Shown piece by piece: positions 1 through 6,889 of a stretch of 8,667 nucleotides of DNA (positions within the stretch are counted from its first letter, which is position 1; every line of letters starts with the position of its first letter). Where the stretch lies: contig JABFXT010000371.1 of assembly GCA_013361595.1 (NCBI GenBank), forward strand, positions 1 to 8,667, read 5' to 3'. The position numbers were made by a program, and so were the translations under genes. The stretch is from Nocardia sp. GTDB lineage: Bacteria; Actinomycetota; Actinomycetes; Mycobacteriales; Mycobacteriaceae. A model generated the notes under the pieces. That model was not told the origin of the DNA, did no database searches, and was given only the letters and a program-made list of their open reading frames with translations.

Positions 1-25
1 ACTAACGAGCCGCCACATGGAAACC

Positions 26-31
26 TATTAT
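26..31 (+). promoter_or_regulatory. Putative -10 hexamer of the oxygenase operon
   Basis: TATTAT matches the bacterial -10 consensus TATAAT at five of six positions and is the most AT-rich stretch before the first gene. No convincing -35 hexamer is visible at the expected distance (about bases 3-8), which is common in actinobacteria. Transcription would start near base 38, just before the palindrome at 40-54, giving a leader of about 30 nt. That would leave the in-frame ATG at base 17 outside the transcript. Confidence 0.4.
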
Positions 32-39
32 CCGAAAGC

Positions 40-54
40 GAGAATACCATTCTC
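40..54. promoter_or_regulatory. 15-bp palindrome, candidate repressor operator
   Basis: GAGAAT-ACC-ATTCTC is a perfect inverted repeat with 6-nt arms and a 3-nt centre. It lies just downstream of the TATTAT hexamer and 6 nt before the Shine-Dalgarno sequence of the first gene. It would overlap the predicted transcription start, the usual place for a TetR- or GntR-type operator in catabolic operons. As a hairpin it would be short and weak, so a DNA-binding site is the better reading. The cognate regulator is not in the window. Confidence 0.45.
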
Positions 55-70
55 ATCGAGAGGAGGCGCG

Positions 71-601
71 ATGCGTGTACCGCCGCTACCCGCCGACGAG
101 TGGGACGACGATGTCGACGCCGCGCTCCGGGTGATGCTGCCGCGCCGGATGCGCAATCCGGAATCGGCGAGCAATGCCCTGTCGACGCTGGTCCGGCATC
201 CGGAGCTCACCAAGGCGTTCTTGACCCTGAACGTCCATCTGCTGTTCCGGTCGTCCTTGCCGGCGCGCCTACGTGAGCTCGCGATCCTGCGGGTCGCATA
301 CCGCCGCGACTGCGTCTACGAGTGGAACCACCACCGGGAAGCCGCACTCGCCGAGGGGATCACCGAGGCAGAGATCGAGGCGGTCCGGCACGGCGAGGCC
401 ACCGGCGCCCTCGACCGGACGGTCCTGCGGGCAGTCGACGAACTCGACGAGAAATCGAATCTGTCCGATGCCACCTGGGACGCGCTGTGCGGGCAGCTCG
501 ACGAACACCAGCGGATGGACCTGATCTTCACCATCGGCACCTACAACACGCTCGCCGCAGCCTTCAACACCTTCGGCGTCCGATCCGAGTACGAGAGGTA
601 A
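71..601 (+). CDS. Carboxymuconolactone decarboxylase (AhpD-fold) family protein
   Basis: A 176-aa protein of the carboxymuconolactone decarboxylase/AhpD fold. The recognisable core is residues 65-95 (ARLRELAILRVAY followed by CVYEWNHH), with Cys81, Glu84, His87 and His88. AhpD peroxidases have a Cys-x-x-Cys pair; here the second cysteine is Glu84, so a thiol peroxidase role is unlikely. A decarboxylase, hydrolase or cofactor-free lyase role is more plausible but unproven. The start at base 71 is chosen because AGGAGG lies at 61-66 with a 4-nt spacer; the in-frame ATG at 17 lacks such a site and lies upstream of the predicted transcription start. It is first in the operon, and its TAA ends 4 nt before the oxygenase start. 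Such proteins often accompany oxygenases in actinobacterial catabolic operons. Confidence 0.85.
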   Translation: MRVPPLPADEWDDDVDAALRVMLPRRMRNPESASNALSTLVRHPELTKAFLTLNVHLLFRSSLPARLRELAILRVAYRRDCVYEWNHHREAALAEGITEAEIEAVRHGEATGALDRTVLRAVDELDEKSNLSDATWDALCGQLDEHQRMDLIFTIGTYNTLAAAFNTFGVRSEYER

Positions 602-605
602 TCCC

Positions 606-1868
606 TTGGCACACTTCAACAAACCGGCAGCGGGTAGCTGGACCGAGCATTACCCGGACCTGGGGACCGAGCCGGTCGACTACAGCGATTCCATCGATCC
701 GCAGTTCTACGAGGACGAGCGCAACGCGATCTTCAAACGCACCTGGCTCAATGTCGGCCGGGTGGAGCGCCTGCCACGCAAGGGCAGCTACTTCACCAAG
801 GAGCTCTCCGCTGCCGGCACCTCGCTGATCATCGTGCGCGGTAACGACGATCAGATCCACGCGTACCACAATGTCTGCCGCCACCGCGGCAACAAGCTGG
901 TCTGGGATGATTTCCCCAACGAGGAGACCTCCGGTTTCTGCAAACAGTTCACCTGCAAATACCATGCCTGGCGCTACAGCCTCGAGGGCGAACTGACCTT
1001 CGTCCAGCAGGAGAAGGAGTTCTTCGGCCTGGACCGCGCCGACTACGGGCTCAAGGATGTGCGCTGTGAGGTGTGGGAGGGGTTCATCTTCATCAACCTC
1101 GATGCCGACGCCGAACCGCTCACCACCTTCCTCGGACCGATGATGAAGGGGCTCGAAGGTTATCCGTTCCACGAGATGACCGAGGTGTTCAGTTACAAAG
1201 CCGAGGTCGGCAGCAACTGGAAGCTTTTCATCGACGCCTTCGCCGAGTTCTATCACGCGCCGATCCTGCATATGAAGCAGGCGGTCAAGGACGAAGCCGA
1301 CAAACTCGCCGGCTACGGCTACGAAGCGCTGCACTACGAACTGCAGGCACCGCATTCGATGATCTCGTCCTGGGGCGGAATGGCGCCGCCCAAGGACCTG
1401 AACATGGTCAAGCCGATCGAACGCATCCTGCGCAGCGGCCTGTTCGGCCCGTGGGACCGGCCCGATATCGAAGGCCTGGATCCGCTGCCCGCGGGTATCA
1501 ACCCGGCCGGCCACAAGGCCTGGGGCGTGGACGAATTCGAGATCTGGCCGAATTTCTCGCTGCTGTTCTGGGCTCCGGGCTGGTATCTCACCTACCACTA
1601 CTGGCCGACCGCGGTGAACAAACACATCTTCGAGGCCAATCTCTACTTCGTGCCCGCGAAGAACGCGCGGGAACGCCTGGCCCAGGAGCTGGCCGGGGTG
1701 ACCTTCAAGGAATACGCGTTGCAGGACGCGAACACCCTCGAGGCCACCCAGACGATGATCGCGACCCGCACCGTCACCGATTTCCCGCTCAACGACCAGG
1801 AGATCCTGCTGCGTCACCTGCACAAGACCGCCCAGAAGAAAGTCGAGGAGTACCGCAATGGCAACTGA
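606..1868 (+). CDS. Rieske 2Fe-2S aromatic ring-hydroxylating oxygenase, alpha subunit
   Basis: A 420-aa catalytic subunit of a Rieske non-heme iron oxygenase, a cytoplasmic family that inserts oxygen into aromatic or alicyclic substrates using electrons from a separate reductase. The N-terminal Rieske domain binds 2Fe-2S through Cys91-x-His93 and Cys117-x-x-His120. The 23 residues between the pairs exceed the usual 15-17 because of an acidic insert around 101-112. The C-terminal domain carries the mononuclear iron site: NWKLF at 204-208, then Glu214, His217 and His222, with Asp374 (QDANTLEATQ) as the likely third ligand. Glu214 sits where the bridging acid between the two metal centres is expected. 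The start is TTG at 606, with GAGAGG at 593-598 and a 7-nt spacer. No beta subunit, ferredoxin or reductase is in the window, so it is probably an alpha-only (KshA-like) enzyme served by a remote reductase. The substrate is unknown. Confidence 0.93.
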   Translation: MAHFNKPAAGSWTEHYPDLGTEPVDYSDSIDPQFYEDERNAIFKRTWLNVGRVERLPRKGSYFTKELSAAGTSLIIVRGNDDQIHAYHNVCRHRGNKLVWDDFPNEETSGFCKQFTCKYHAWRYSLEGELTFVQQEKEFFGLDRADYGLKDVRCEVWEGFIFINLDADAEPLTTFLGPMMKGLEGYPFHEMTEVFSYKAEVGSNWKLFIDAFAEFYHAPILHMKQAVKDEADKLAGYGYEALHYELQAPHSMISSWGGMAPPKDLNMVKPIERILRSGLFGPWDRPDIEGLDPLPAGINPAGHKAWGVDEFEIWPNFSLLFWAPGWYLTYHYWPTAVNKHIFEANLYFVPAKNARERLAQELAGVTFKEYALQDANTLEATQTMIATRTVTDFPLNDQEILLRHLHKTAQKKVEEYRNGN

Positions 1869-2193
1869 GTCGAAACTGCCGGCCGAATTCGCCGATCTCG
1901 CGAAATTCGAAGAGTGGATCCTGCCCACCGAACCCGAGCGCTACGCGAAACGGCTGGCCTCCACGATGCCGGAGATGCAGGATTTCTACGACGCGGGGAT
2001 GGCGCGGCTCGAGGATGCCATCGCCTACTGCGACCGGTTCGACCTCGACGACCTGCCCGACGACGCGCGCAACCTGTTCCATCTGATGCAGTCACTGGTG
2101 ATGGCCTCGTTCCCGGTGGAGGTCTGGAAACAGCCGCGGGTGCCCGACAGCGGTGCCGCCTATCTCGATATCGTGCGGGAGCCGGTGGTGTGA
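1858..2193 (+). CDS. Conserved-looking small protein of unknown function between oxygenase and amidohydrolase
   Basis: A 111-aa acidic, probably helical, soluble protein with no signal peptide or membrane segment. I do not recognise a domain. Distinctive stretches are RYAKRLASTMPEMQ (about residues 28-41), LFHLMQSLVMASFPVEVWKQ (about 73-92) and RVPDSGA near the C-terminus. It overlaps the oxygenase gene by 11 nt and has its own ribosome site (GAGGAG at 1845-1850, 7-nt spacer). Its TGA overlaps the GTG of the next gene. This tight embedding suggests a product made in step with the oxygenase, possibly an accessory or small structural subunit; that is inference only. Codon use matches its neighbours and the good ribosome site makes a real gene very likely. 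Confidence 0.8.
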   Translation: MATESKLPAEFADLAKFEEWILPTEPERYAKRLASTMPEMQDFYDAGMARLEDAIAYCDRFDLDDLPDDARNLFHLMQSLVMASFPVEVWKQPRVPDSGAAYLDIVREPVV

Positions 2194-3419
2194 CCGTGCT
2201 GACACTGCGAGCCGCCGGGCTGCTCGACGTGGACACCGGCGAGATCGTCCGGCCCGGCATCCTGCACGTCGAAGGTGATCGGATCGTCGGCGTCGGGGGC
2301 GCCGGGGTGGGCGAATCCGACGAGGTCGTGGATCTCGGCGATCTCGTCCTGCTACCGGGATTGATGGATATGGAGGTCAATCTCCTGATGGGCGGCCGGG
2401 GCGAAACCGGCCTGACCTCCTCGGTACAGGACGACCCGCCGCTGCGCATGCTGCGCGCGGTCGGTAATGCCCGGCGCACCCTGCGGGCCGGGTTCACCAC
2501 GGTGCGCAACCTCGGCCTCTTCGTCAAAACCGGCGGTTACCTCCTGGATGTGGCGCTCGGCAAGGCCATCGACGCGGGCTGGATCGACGGTCCGCGCATC
2601 GTGCCCGCCGGACATGCCATCACCCCGACCGGCGGGCATCTGGATCCCACGATGTTCTCCGCGTTCGCGCCCGATGTGCTCAAACTGACGCTGGAGGAAG
2701 GGATAGCCAACGGTGTCGACGAGGTACGCAAAGCGGTCCGGTACCAGATCAAACACGGCGCTCAGCTGATCAAGGTATGCGTTTCCGGTGGGGTCATGTC
2801 GCTGACGGGCGCCCCCGGGGCGCAGCACTATTCGACCGAGGAACTGCGCGCGATCGTGGACGAGGCGCACCGCCGCGGTCTGCGTGTGGCCGCCCACACG
2901 CACGGCGCCGAAGCGGTGAAGGAGGCGGTCGGGGCCGGAATCGACTGTATCGAGCACGGCTTCCTCGTCGACGACGAAGCCATCGACCTCATGGTCCGGT
3001 CCGGTACCTATCTGGTGCCGACCACCCGGCTCGCCGACGCCATGGACGTATCCAAGGCGGCACCGGAACTCCAGGCCAAGGCCGCCGAGATGTTCCCCAA
3101 GGCTCGGACTTCGGTGAAGGCGGCCTTCGACGCGGGGGTGAAGATCGCGGTCGGCACCGACGCACCGGCCATTCCGCACGGCCGCAATGCCGACGAGCTG
3201 GTGGCGTTGGTGGAGCGCGGTCTCGATCCGCTATCGGTACTGCGCGCGGCCACGGTCACCGCGGCCGAGCTGATCCAGGTGAGCGATCGCGGCCGGCTCG
3301 CCGAGGGACTGCTGGCGGATGTGATCGGCGTGCCCGGTGACCCGCTGGCCGATATCACCGTCACCCAGCAGGTGCGGTTCGTCATGAAAGGCGGGAAGGT
3401 CTATGGCGGCAATCGATGA
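2190..3419 (+). CDS. Amidohydrolase-superfamily (imidazolonepropionase-like) protein with altered HxH metal motif
   Basis: A 409-aa TIM-barrel amidohydrolase of the imidazolonepropionase/Xaa-Pro dipeptidase-like group, probably a cytoplasmic hydrolase of a cyclic amide, lactone or similar bond. A small beta-sandwich formed by both termini flanks the barrel; the C-terminal GRLAEGLLADVIGVPGDPL (about 368-386) is typical. Expected metal residues are Lys195 (LIKV), His236/His238 (AAHTHG), His256 (IEHG) and Asp324 (GTDA). The normally invariant His-x-His after PGLxD reads Glu62-Val63-Asn64 (LPGLMDMEVNL), so the alpha-metal site is altered. GTG at 2190 is chosen because it overlaps the previous TGA (GTGA) and GGGAG lies 8 nt upstream; GTG at 2196 is the alternative. 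The gene's end overlaps the next gene by 17 nt. The family assignment is firm; the substrate is unknown. Confidence 0.88.
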   Translation: MTVLTLRAAGLLDVDTGEIVRPGILHVEGDRIVGVGGAGVGESDEVVDLGDLVLLPGLMDMEVNLLMGGRGETGLTSSVQDDPPLRMLRAVGNARRTLRAGFTTVRNLGLFVKTGGYLLDVALGKAIDAGWIDGPRIVPAGHAITPTGGHLDPTMFSAFAPDVLKLTLEEGIANGVDEVRKAVRYQIKHGAQLIKVCVSGGVMSLTGAPGAQHYSTEELRAIVDEAHRRGLRVAAHTHGAEAVKEAVGAGIDCIEHGFLVDDEAIDLMVRSGTYLVPTTRLADAMDVSKAAPELQAKAAEMFPKARTSVKAAFDAGVKIAVGTDAPAIPHGRNADELVALVERGLDPLSVLRAATVTAAELIQVSDRGRLAEGLLADVIGVPGDPLADITVTQQVRFVMKGGKVYGGNR

Positions 3420-3819
3420 CCTGATCGAGATCCAGCAGTTGCTCGCCCGCTACGCGGTGACCATCACCAAGGGCGATATCGACGGTCTGGTCGGCGTGTT
3501 CACCCCTGACGGCACCTACAGCGCGTTCGGCGACACCTACACCCTGGATGTCTTCCCCGAACTCGTGGACGCCGCCCCCAAGGGGCTGTTCCTCACCGGG
3601 ACCCCGCTCATCGAACTGGACGGCGATACCGGCACCGGCACCCAGCCGCTGTGCTTCGTCGAGCATTCCAGCCACGATATGCGGATCGGCTACTACAGCG
3701 ACACCTATCTGCGCACCGAGCGGGGCTGGCGCTTGCGTACCCGCGCGATGACCTTCATCCGGCGCAGCGGTATCCACGATTCCGGTATCCCGCACGCCTT
3801 CGAGCGGCCCACGGTATGA
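3403..3819 (+). CDS. SnoaL-like / NTF2-like domain protein
   Basis: A 138-aa protein with the alpha+beta cone of the NTF2/SnoaL superfamily, which includes polyketide cyclases, steroid delta-isomerases and dioxygenase beta subunits. The start (IDDLIEIQQLLARYAVTITKGD, about residues 4-25), then a VFTPDGTYSAFGD strand-loop and a late GYYSDTYLRTERGWRLRTRAMTF sheet region, are characteristic. It may isomerise, cyclise or dehydrate the oxygenated intermediate. A beta-subunit role for the Rieske enzyme is possible in principle, because ring-hydroxylase beta subunits share the fold, but those are usually about 170-190 aa and adjacent to the alpha gene. It overlaps the amidohydrolase gene by 17 nt. 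Its TGA lies inside the ATGA that opens the unusual 3813-3947 region. Confidence 0.83.
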   Translation: MAAIDDLIEIQQLLARYAVTITKGDIDGLVGVFTPDGTYSAFGDTYTLDVFPELVDAAPKGLFLTGTPLIELDGDTGTGTQPLCFVEHSSHDMRIGYYSDTYLRTERGWRLRTRAMTFIRRSGIHDSGIPHAFERPTV

Positions 3820-3913
3820 GCGGGTCAGGCCCGGAGGCGGAAGTGCGATACCTTCGCCTGCGCTTCGGCCTCCGCGTCAGCATGCGGACCGATCACAAAG
3901 CCTCGCTCATACC
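3813..3913 (+). repeat. MIRU-like/MITE-like insert with 10-bp terminal inverted repeats
   Basis: A 101-bp segment is bounded by perfect 10-bp inverted repeats: GGTATGAGCG at 3813-3822 and CGCTCATACC at 3904-3913. Allowing one G-T pair, the stem extends to 3824/3902. Inside is a second stem, CGGAGGCGGAAG (3832-3843) with CTTCGGCCTCCG (3863-3874), having one mismatch and a 19-nt loop. The insert separates two genes that would otherwise overlap by ATGA. Its effect on spacing (110 bp from ATG to ATG, two more than a multiple of three) restores the ATGA coupling. Mycobacterial interspersed repetitive units (77, 53 and 101 bp) behave in just this way, but I see no clear sequence identity to them. 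Whether it occurs elsewhere in the genome cannot be told from one window. Confidence 0.5.
3816..3837 (+). repeat. 22-bp direct repeat, copy 1 (duplicate of the dehydrogenase gene start)
   Basis: This 22-bp stretch, beginning ATGAGCGGGTCAGGC and ending CCGGAGG, is identical to 3926-3947, 110 bp downstream. It includes the TGA of the SnoaL-like gene and would encode MSGSGPE, the same first seven residues as the acyl-CoA dehydrogenase. Identity stops abruptly on both sides, which fits a target-site or tandem duplication made when the 88-bp unique segment (3838-3925) appeared. Confidence 0.85.
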
Positions 3914-3925
3914 CGGGGGGACAGC

Positions 3926-3929
<4 letters not shown>
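3816..3929 (+). CDS. Putative 37-aa translationally coupled leader ORF
   Basis: A small ORF of 37 codons and a stop lies wholly inside the insert. Its ATG overlaps the SnoaL-like gene's TGA (ATGA at 3816-3819) and its TGA overlaps the dehydrogenase ATG (ATGA at 3926-3929), so ribosomes could pass from gene to gene by termination-reinitiation. The predicted peptide starts MSGSGPEAEVRYLRLRF and is arginine-rich and basic. It has no recognisable domain and contains an ATA codon, rare in this GC-rich coding style. Its own Shine-Dalgarno is weak, so any translation probably depends on coupling. The peptide may have no function beyond ribosome transit. The alternative is that the segment is non-coding and read by no ribosome. 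Confidence 0.35.

Positions 3930-3934
<5 letters not shown>
3902..3934 (+). promoter_or_regulatory. Alternative hairpin that would hide the dehydrogenase start and Shine-Dalgarno
   Basis: CGCTCAT (3904-3910), the 3' arm of the insert's terminal repeat, is also complementary to ATGAGCG at 3926-3932, the dehydrogenase start. Pairing extends to 3902/3934 with one G-U. The 15-nt loop holds the ribosome site GGGGGG (3915-3920). This hairpin and the long stem 3813-3824/3902-3913 use the same strand and cannot form together. The arrangement resembles a translational attenuator in which a ribosome on the upstream small ORF decides which stem forms. The complementarity is directly visible; the regulatory role is inference. 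Confidence 0.4.
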
Positions 3935-5029
<1,095 letters not shown>

Positions 5030-5032
5030 GTG

Positions 5033-5905
5033 GTGGACACCGACGAACAGCTGCTGCTCGCCGATACGCTCCGCAAGACGATGACCGCGACCAGCGGCTC
5101 CGCCCTCTACGCGCAGCTGTGTGACCTGGGCTGGCACGATCTGCTCACCGGTCCGCCCGAGGTCGCCGGGATCGCCGTACCCCTGGTGTTCCGGCTGCTC
5201 GGCGAGACCGGTGCGCATGCCCCGCTGCTCGACGATGTGCTCGCGCACGCCGCCGGCCGGCCCCTCGGGGAAACCGTTCCGCTCCCGTTCACCGGCGGCA
5301 CCTGGGTGCGCTGGGCGCATGAACTCCCACCGGGGTCCCCGGAACCGGTAGACCCGGATCTGCCGCTGCTGCTGCTCGGCGATACCACCGAATTGCCCTC
5401 CGCGGCAGCACTGCCGACGCAGGCCGGGCGGCGCGCATTGGGCTGGTGGCTGGTGGGATCGGCGCGGGCCATGCTCGACCTGGCCCGCGTGCACGCCCTC
5501 GAACGGCATCAGTTCGGCAAACCGGTGGCCGGTTTCCAGGCCGTCCGGCACCGGCTGGCCGAATCACTGGTGGCCATCGAAGGCGCGGAGGCCGCTCTCA
5601 CGGTATCGCCGGCTGACGCGGACCATCCGGCCCATCCGGATCTGTACAGTCCCCGGCCCGAGGAATCCGAGGCACTCGGCGCCCTCCTCGCCAAGGCCGC
5701 CGCCGGTCGCGCGGCACTGGTGACGGCCCGCAACTGCCAGCAGGTGCTGGGCGGTATCGGGTTCACGGCCGAGCACGAATTCCACCGCCATTACAAGCGG
5801 GTACTGGTACTCGACGGATTGCTCGGCAGCGCGCGGGAACTCACCCGCGAGGCCGGTGCGGCGCTGCGCGAGCTGGGCTACGCCCCACGGCTGGCGCATC
5901 TCTGA
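5033..5905 (+). CDS. Acyl-CoA dehydrogenase-like short subunit, probable partner of the preceding gene
   Basis: A 290-aa member of the acyl-CoA dehydrogenase family, much shorter than the usual 380 or so. The N-terminal and middle regions are abbreviated and diverged (about 1-135). The C-terminal helical domain is clear: RVHALERHQFGKPVAGFQAVRHRLAE in two parts (about 152-177) and QQVLGGIGFTAEHEFHRHYKR (about 236-256), the flavin/dimer contact segments. Asp261 lies where the canonical Glu-Gly of the catalytic loop aligns. The lost middle domain suggests it works only with the preceding subunit, as in FadE heterotetramers. GTG at 5033 is preferred (AAGGAG at 5021-5026, 6-nt spacer); GTG at 5030 would leave 3 nt. 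It starts 3 nt after the previous stop and is last in the operon, followed by a hairpin. Confidence 0.87.
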   Translation: MDTDEQLLLADTLRKTMTATSGSALYAQLCDLGWHDLLTGPPEVAGIAVPLVFRLLGETGAHAPLLDDVLAHAAGRPLGETVPLPFTGGTWVRWAHELPPGSPEPVDPDLPLLLLGDTTELPSAAALPTQAGRRALGWWLVGSARAMLDLARVHALERHQFGKPVAGFQAVRHRLAESLVAIEGAEAALTVSPADADHPAHPDLYSPRPEESEALGALLAKAAAGRAALVTARNCQQVLGGIGFTAEHEFHRHYKRVLVLDGLLGSARELTREAGAALRELGYAPRLAHL

Positions 5906-5923
5906 TCGGGCTGTCTGCCGTCT

Positions 5924-5947
5924 CGCCCTGGTCGGCGCGCCAGGGCG
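5924..5947. terminator. Hairpin between convergent genes, likely bidirectional terminator
   Basis: CGCCCTGG (5924-5931) and CCAGGGCG (5940-5947) form a perfect 8-bp GC-rich stem with an 8-nt loop, 18 nt after the operon's last stop and between convergent genes. There is no T-tract on either side, as often in actinobacteria. A second, looser pair, GTCCCGG (5958-5964) with CCGGGAC (5997-6003), lies just before the end of the opposing lipoprotein gene. Confidence 0.6.
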
Positions 5948-6012
5948 GTGGCTCGATGTCCCGGTGCAACGACGCTCGAACGAGGCGCTCCGGCCGCCGG
6001 GACGGAAACGTT

Positions 6013-6561
6013 TCAGGCGCAGGCCTGCGATACTCCCCCGGATATCGCGACCAGCCCGCACATGGTGGAGGCCGCGATCTTCCAGCCGTCCGCTTCGCGG
6101 ACCGCATGACCGGTCTGACCGTTCACGACCGGATTTCCGGAGATATTCAGCGTGAAACGCAATTGGGCCTGTCCGGGCTGGATCAGCACCACATCGGTGA
6201 CATCGACCGTGGTGAGCGCTGTCCGGATGTGATTCGCCATTCCGGAGATCTCGGTTTCGAATTCTCTACCGTTTTCGACCAGAGCGATACGGTCCTCGGT
6301 CGAGGTGGCGGGCGCGAAGAACGCTTCGTATACGCCCATGATCGCCGCGTTCGTGGCCGCCGGCGAATCGGCGACTGCGACCCCGGGTGCGGAACCCGCT
6401 GCCGTCGCGGACTTTTCGCCCGCGCCGGCCGGAATTTCCGCACTGGGTAGGACATAGCAGTTGTCGGGACCGAAAAAATTACCGCAGCCGGTGGCCGCGG
6501 TCAGTACGAGCGCGACCCCGCCCGCGGCAGCAATGCGCGCTACCCGGTGTCTTCGTGACAT
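6013..6561 (-). CDS. Putative Mtb12-like lipoprotein, paralog of the gene at 6890-7396
   Basis: A 182-aa exported protein. Residues 1-25 form a signal peptide (basic MSRRHRVAR, hydrophobic core, then TAATG) before Cys26, which fits lipid attachment although the residue at -3 is Ala rather than Leu/Val. An Ala/Ser-rich linker follows to about 70. The C-terminal domain (about 72-182) resembles the low-molecular-weight antigen Mtb12/CFP-2 type, with FF-x-LVE-G-x-F and GNPV-x-Q-x-G-A-x-W-K-x-A-A. Cys168 and Cys181 near the C-terminus are matched in the paralog and may form a disulfide; Cys35 is extra. ATG at 6561 is preceded on its strand by GAGGAAAG ending 8 nt away. It converges on the catabolic operon and is probably unrelated to it. 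Function unknown; likely cell-envelope associated. Confidence 0.8.
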   Translation of the reverse strand: MSRRHRVARIAAAGGVALVLTAATGCGNFFGPDNCYVLPSAEIPAGAGEKSATAAGSAPGVAVADSPAATNAAIMGVYEAFFAPATSTEDRIALVENGREFETEISGMANHIRTALTTVDVTDVVLIQPGQAQLRFTLNISGNPVVNGQTGHAVREADGWKIAASTMCGLVAISGGVSQACA

Positions 6562-6597
6562 CGATTCGTCTTTCCTCAGAGTGATGAAGCGCAGCTC

Positions 6598-6610
6598 CGG
6601 AAACAGGGTT
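6598..6610 (-). promoter_or_regulatory. Shared 13-nt upstream box, copy at left lipoprotein gene
   Basis: On the - strand this reads AACCCTGTTTCCG, 36 nt upstream of the left lipoprotein start. The same 13 nt occur 51 nt upstream of the paralog (7448-7460). Shared placement before two paralogs suggests either a common regulatory site or a leader kept from their duplication. Confidence 0.4.
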
Positions 6611-6824
6611 ACCGCAGATGCCGCGGCGAGTTTAGCCCGGGATGCTCTGGGGTAAGGGCGAATTCAAAGCATTTCAACGGATAGGAATCCGGTAAACCGC
6701 ACGGGCGCGCGGCGGGCGGTCCGGCAGCACTCCCCCACCCGGCCGCCGGGCACCGCACAGGCCCGGACGGCGTATCGATACTGCGCGATCGACACGCGAC
6801 ATCCGGGCCCGGCGGGGCGCCCAT

Positions 6825-6879
6825 CGCGCGGAATCACCGCGCGCGGACCGATATTCCGATGGACGGAGCAGTGCCGTCC
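6825..6879 (-). terminator. Tandem hairpins downstream of the right lipoprotein gene
   Basis: Reading away from the right lipoprotein stop on the - strand, the first hairpin pairs 6861-6866 (GGACGG) with 6874-6879 (CCGTCC) around a 7-nt loop, starting 10 nt past the stop. The second pairs CGCGCGG (6825-6831) with CCGCGCG (6837-6843) around 5 nt. Neither has a T-tract. They probably end the lipoprotein transcript before the left paralog. Confidence 0.5.
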
Positions 6880-6889
6880 GTTCGAACGA

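Larger units (their letters stand above)
6562..6889. other. 328-nt non-coding stretch between the two lipoprotein genes
   Basis: I see no convincing gene here; the short frames are low-complexity Arg/Pro/Gly shadows of GC-rich DNA. It should contain the - strand promoter of the left lipoprotein gene: a TAnnnT hexamer (TAAACT on the - strand, 6629-6634) is a weak candidate, followed by the shared box at 6598-6610. Small palindromes include GTATCGATAC (6772-6781), CCGGGCCCGG (6803-6812) and CCCGG-CCG-CCGGG (6738-6750). The right part holds two hairpins that probably terminate the right lipoprotein transcript. Confidence 0.55.

Noticed and set aside
17..70. Longer start (ATG at 17) for the first gene
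   Set aside because: No ribosome site precedes it, it would lie upstream of the predicted transcription start, and AGGAGG at 61-66 marks the ATG at 71.
564..1928. Long antisense open frame of 454 codons opposite the oxygenase gene
   Set aside because: It mirrors a strongly supported gene in GC-rich DNA and its translation shows no domain.
5956..6450. 164-codon open frame on the + strand over the left lipoprotein gene
   Set aside because: It is a shadow of a gene with a signal peptide, a paralog and a good ribosome site.
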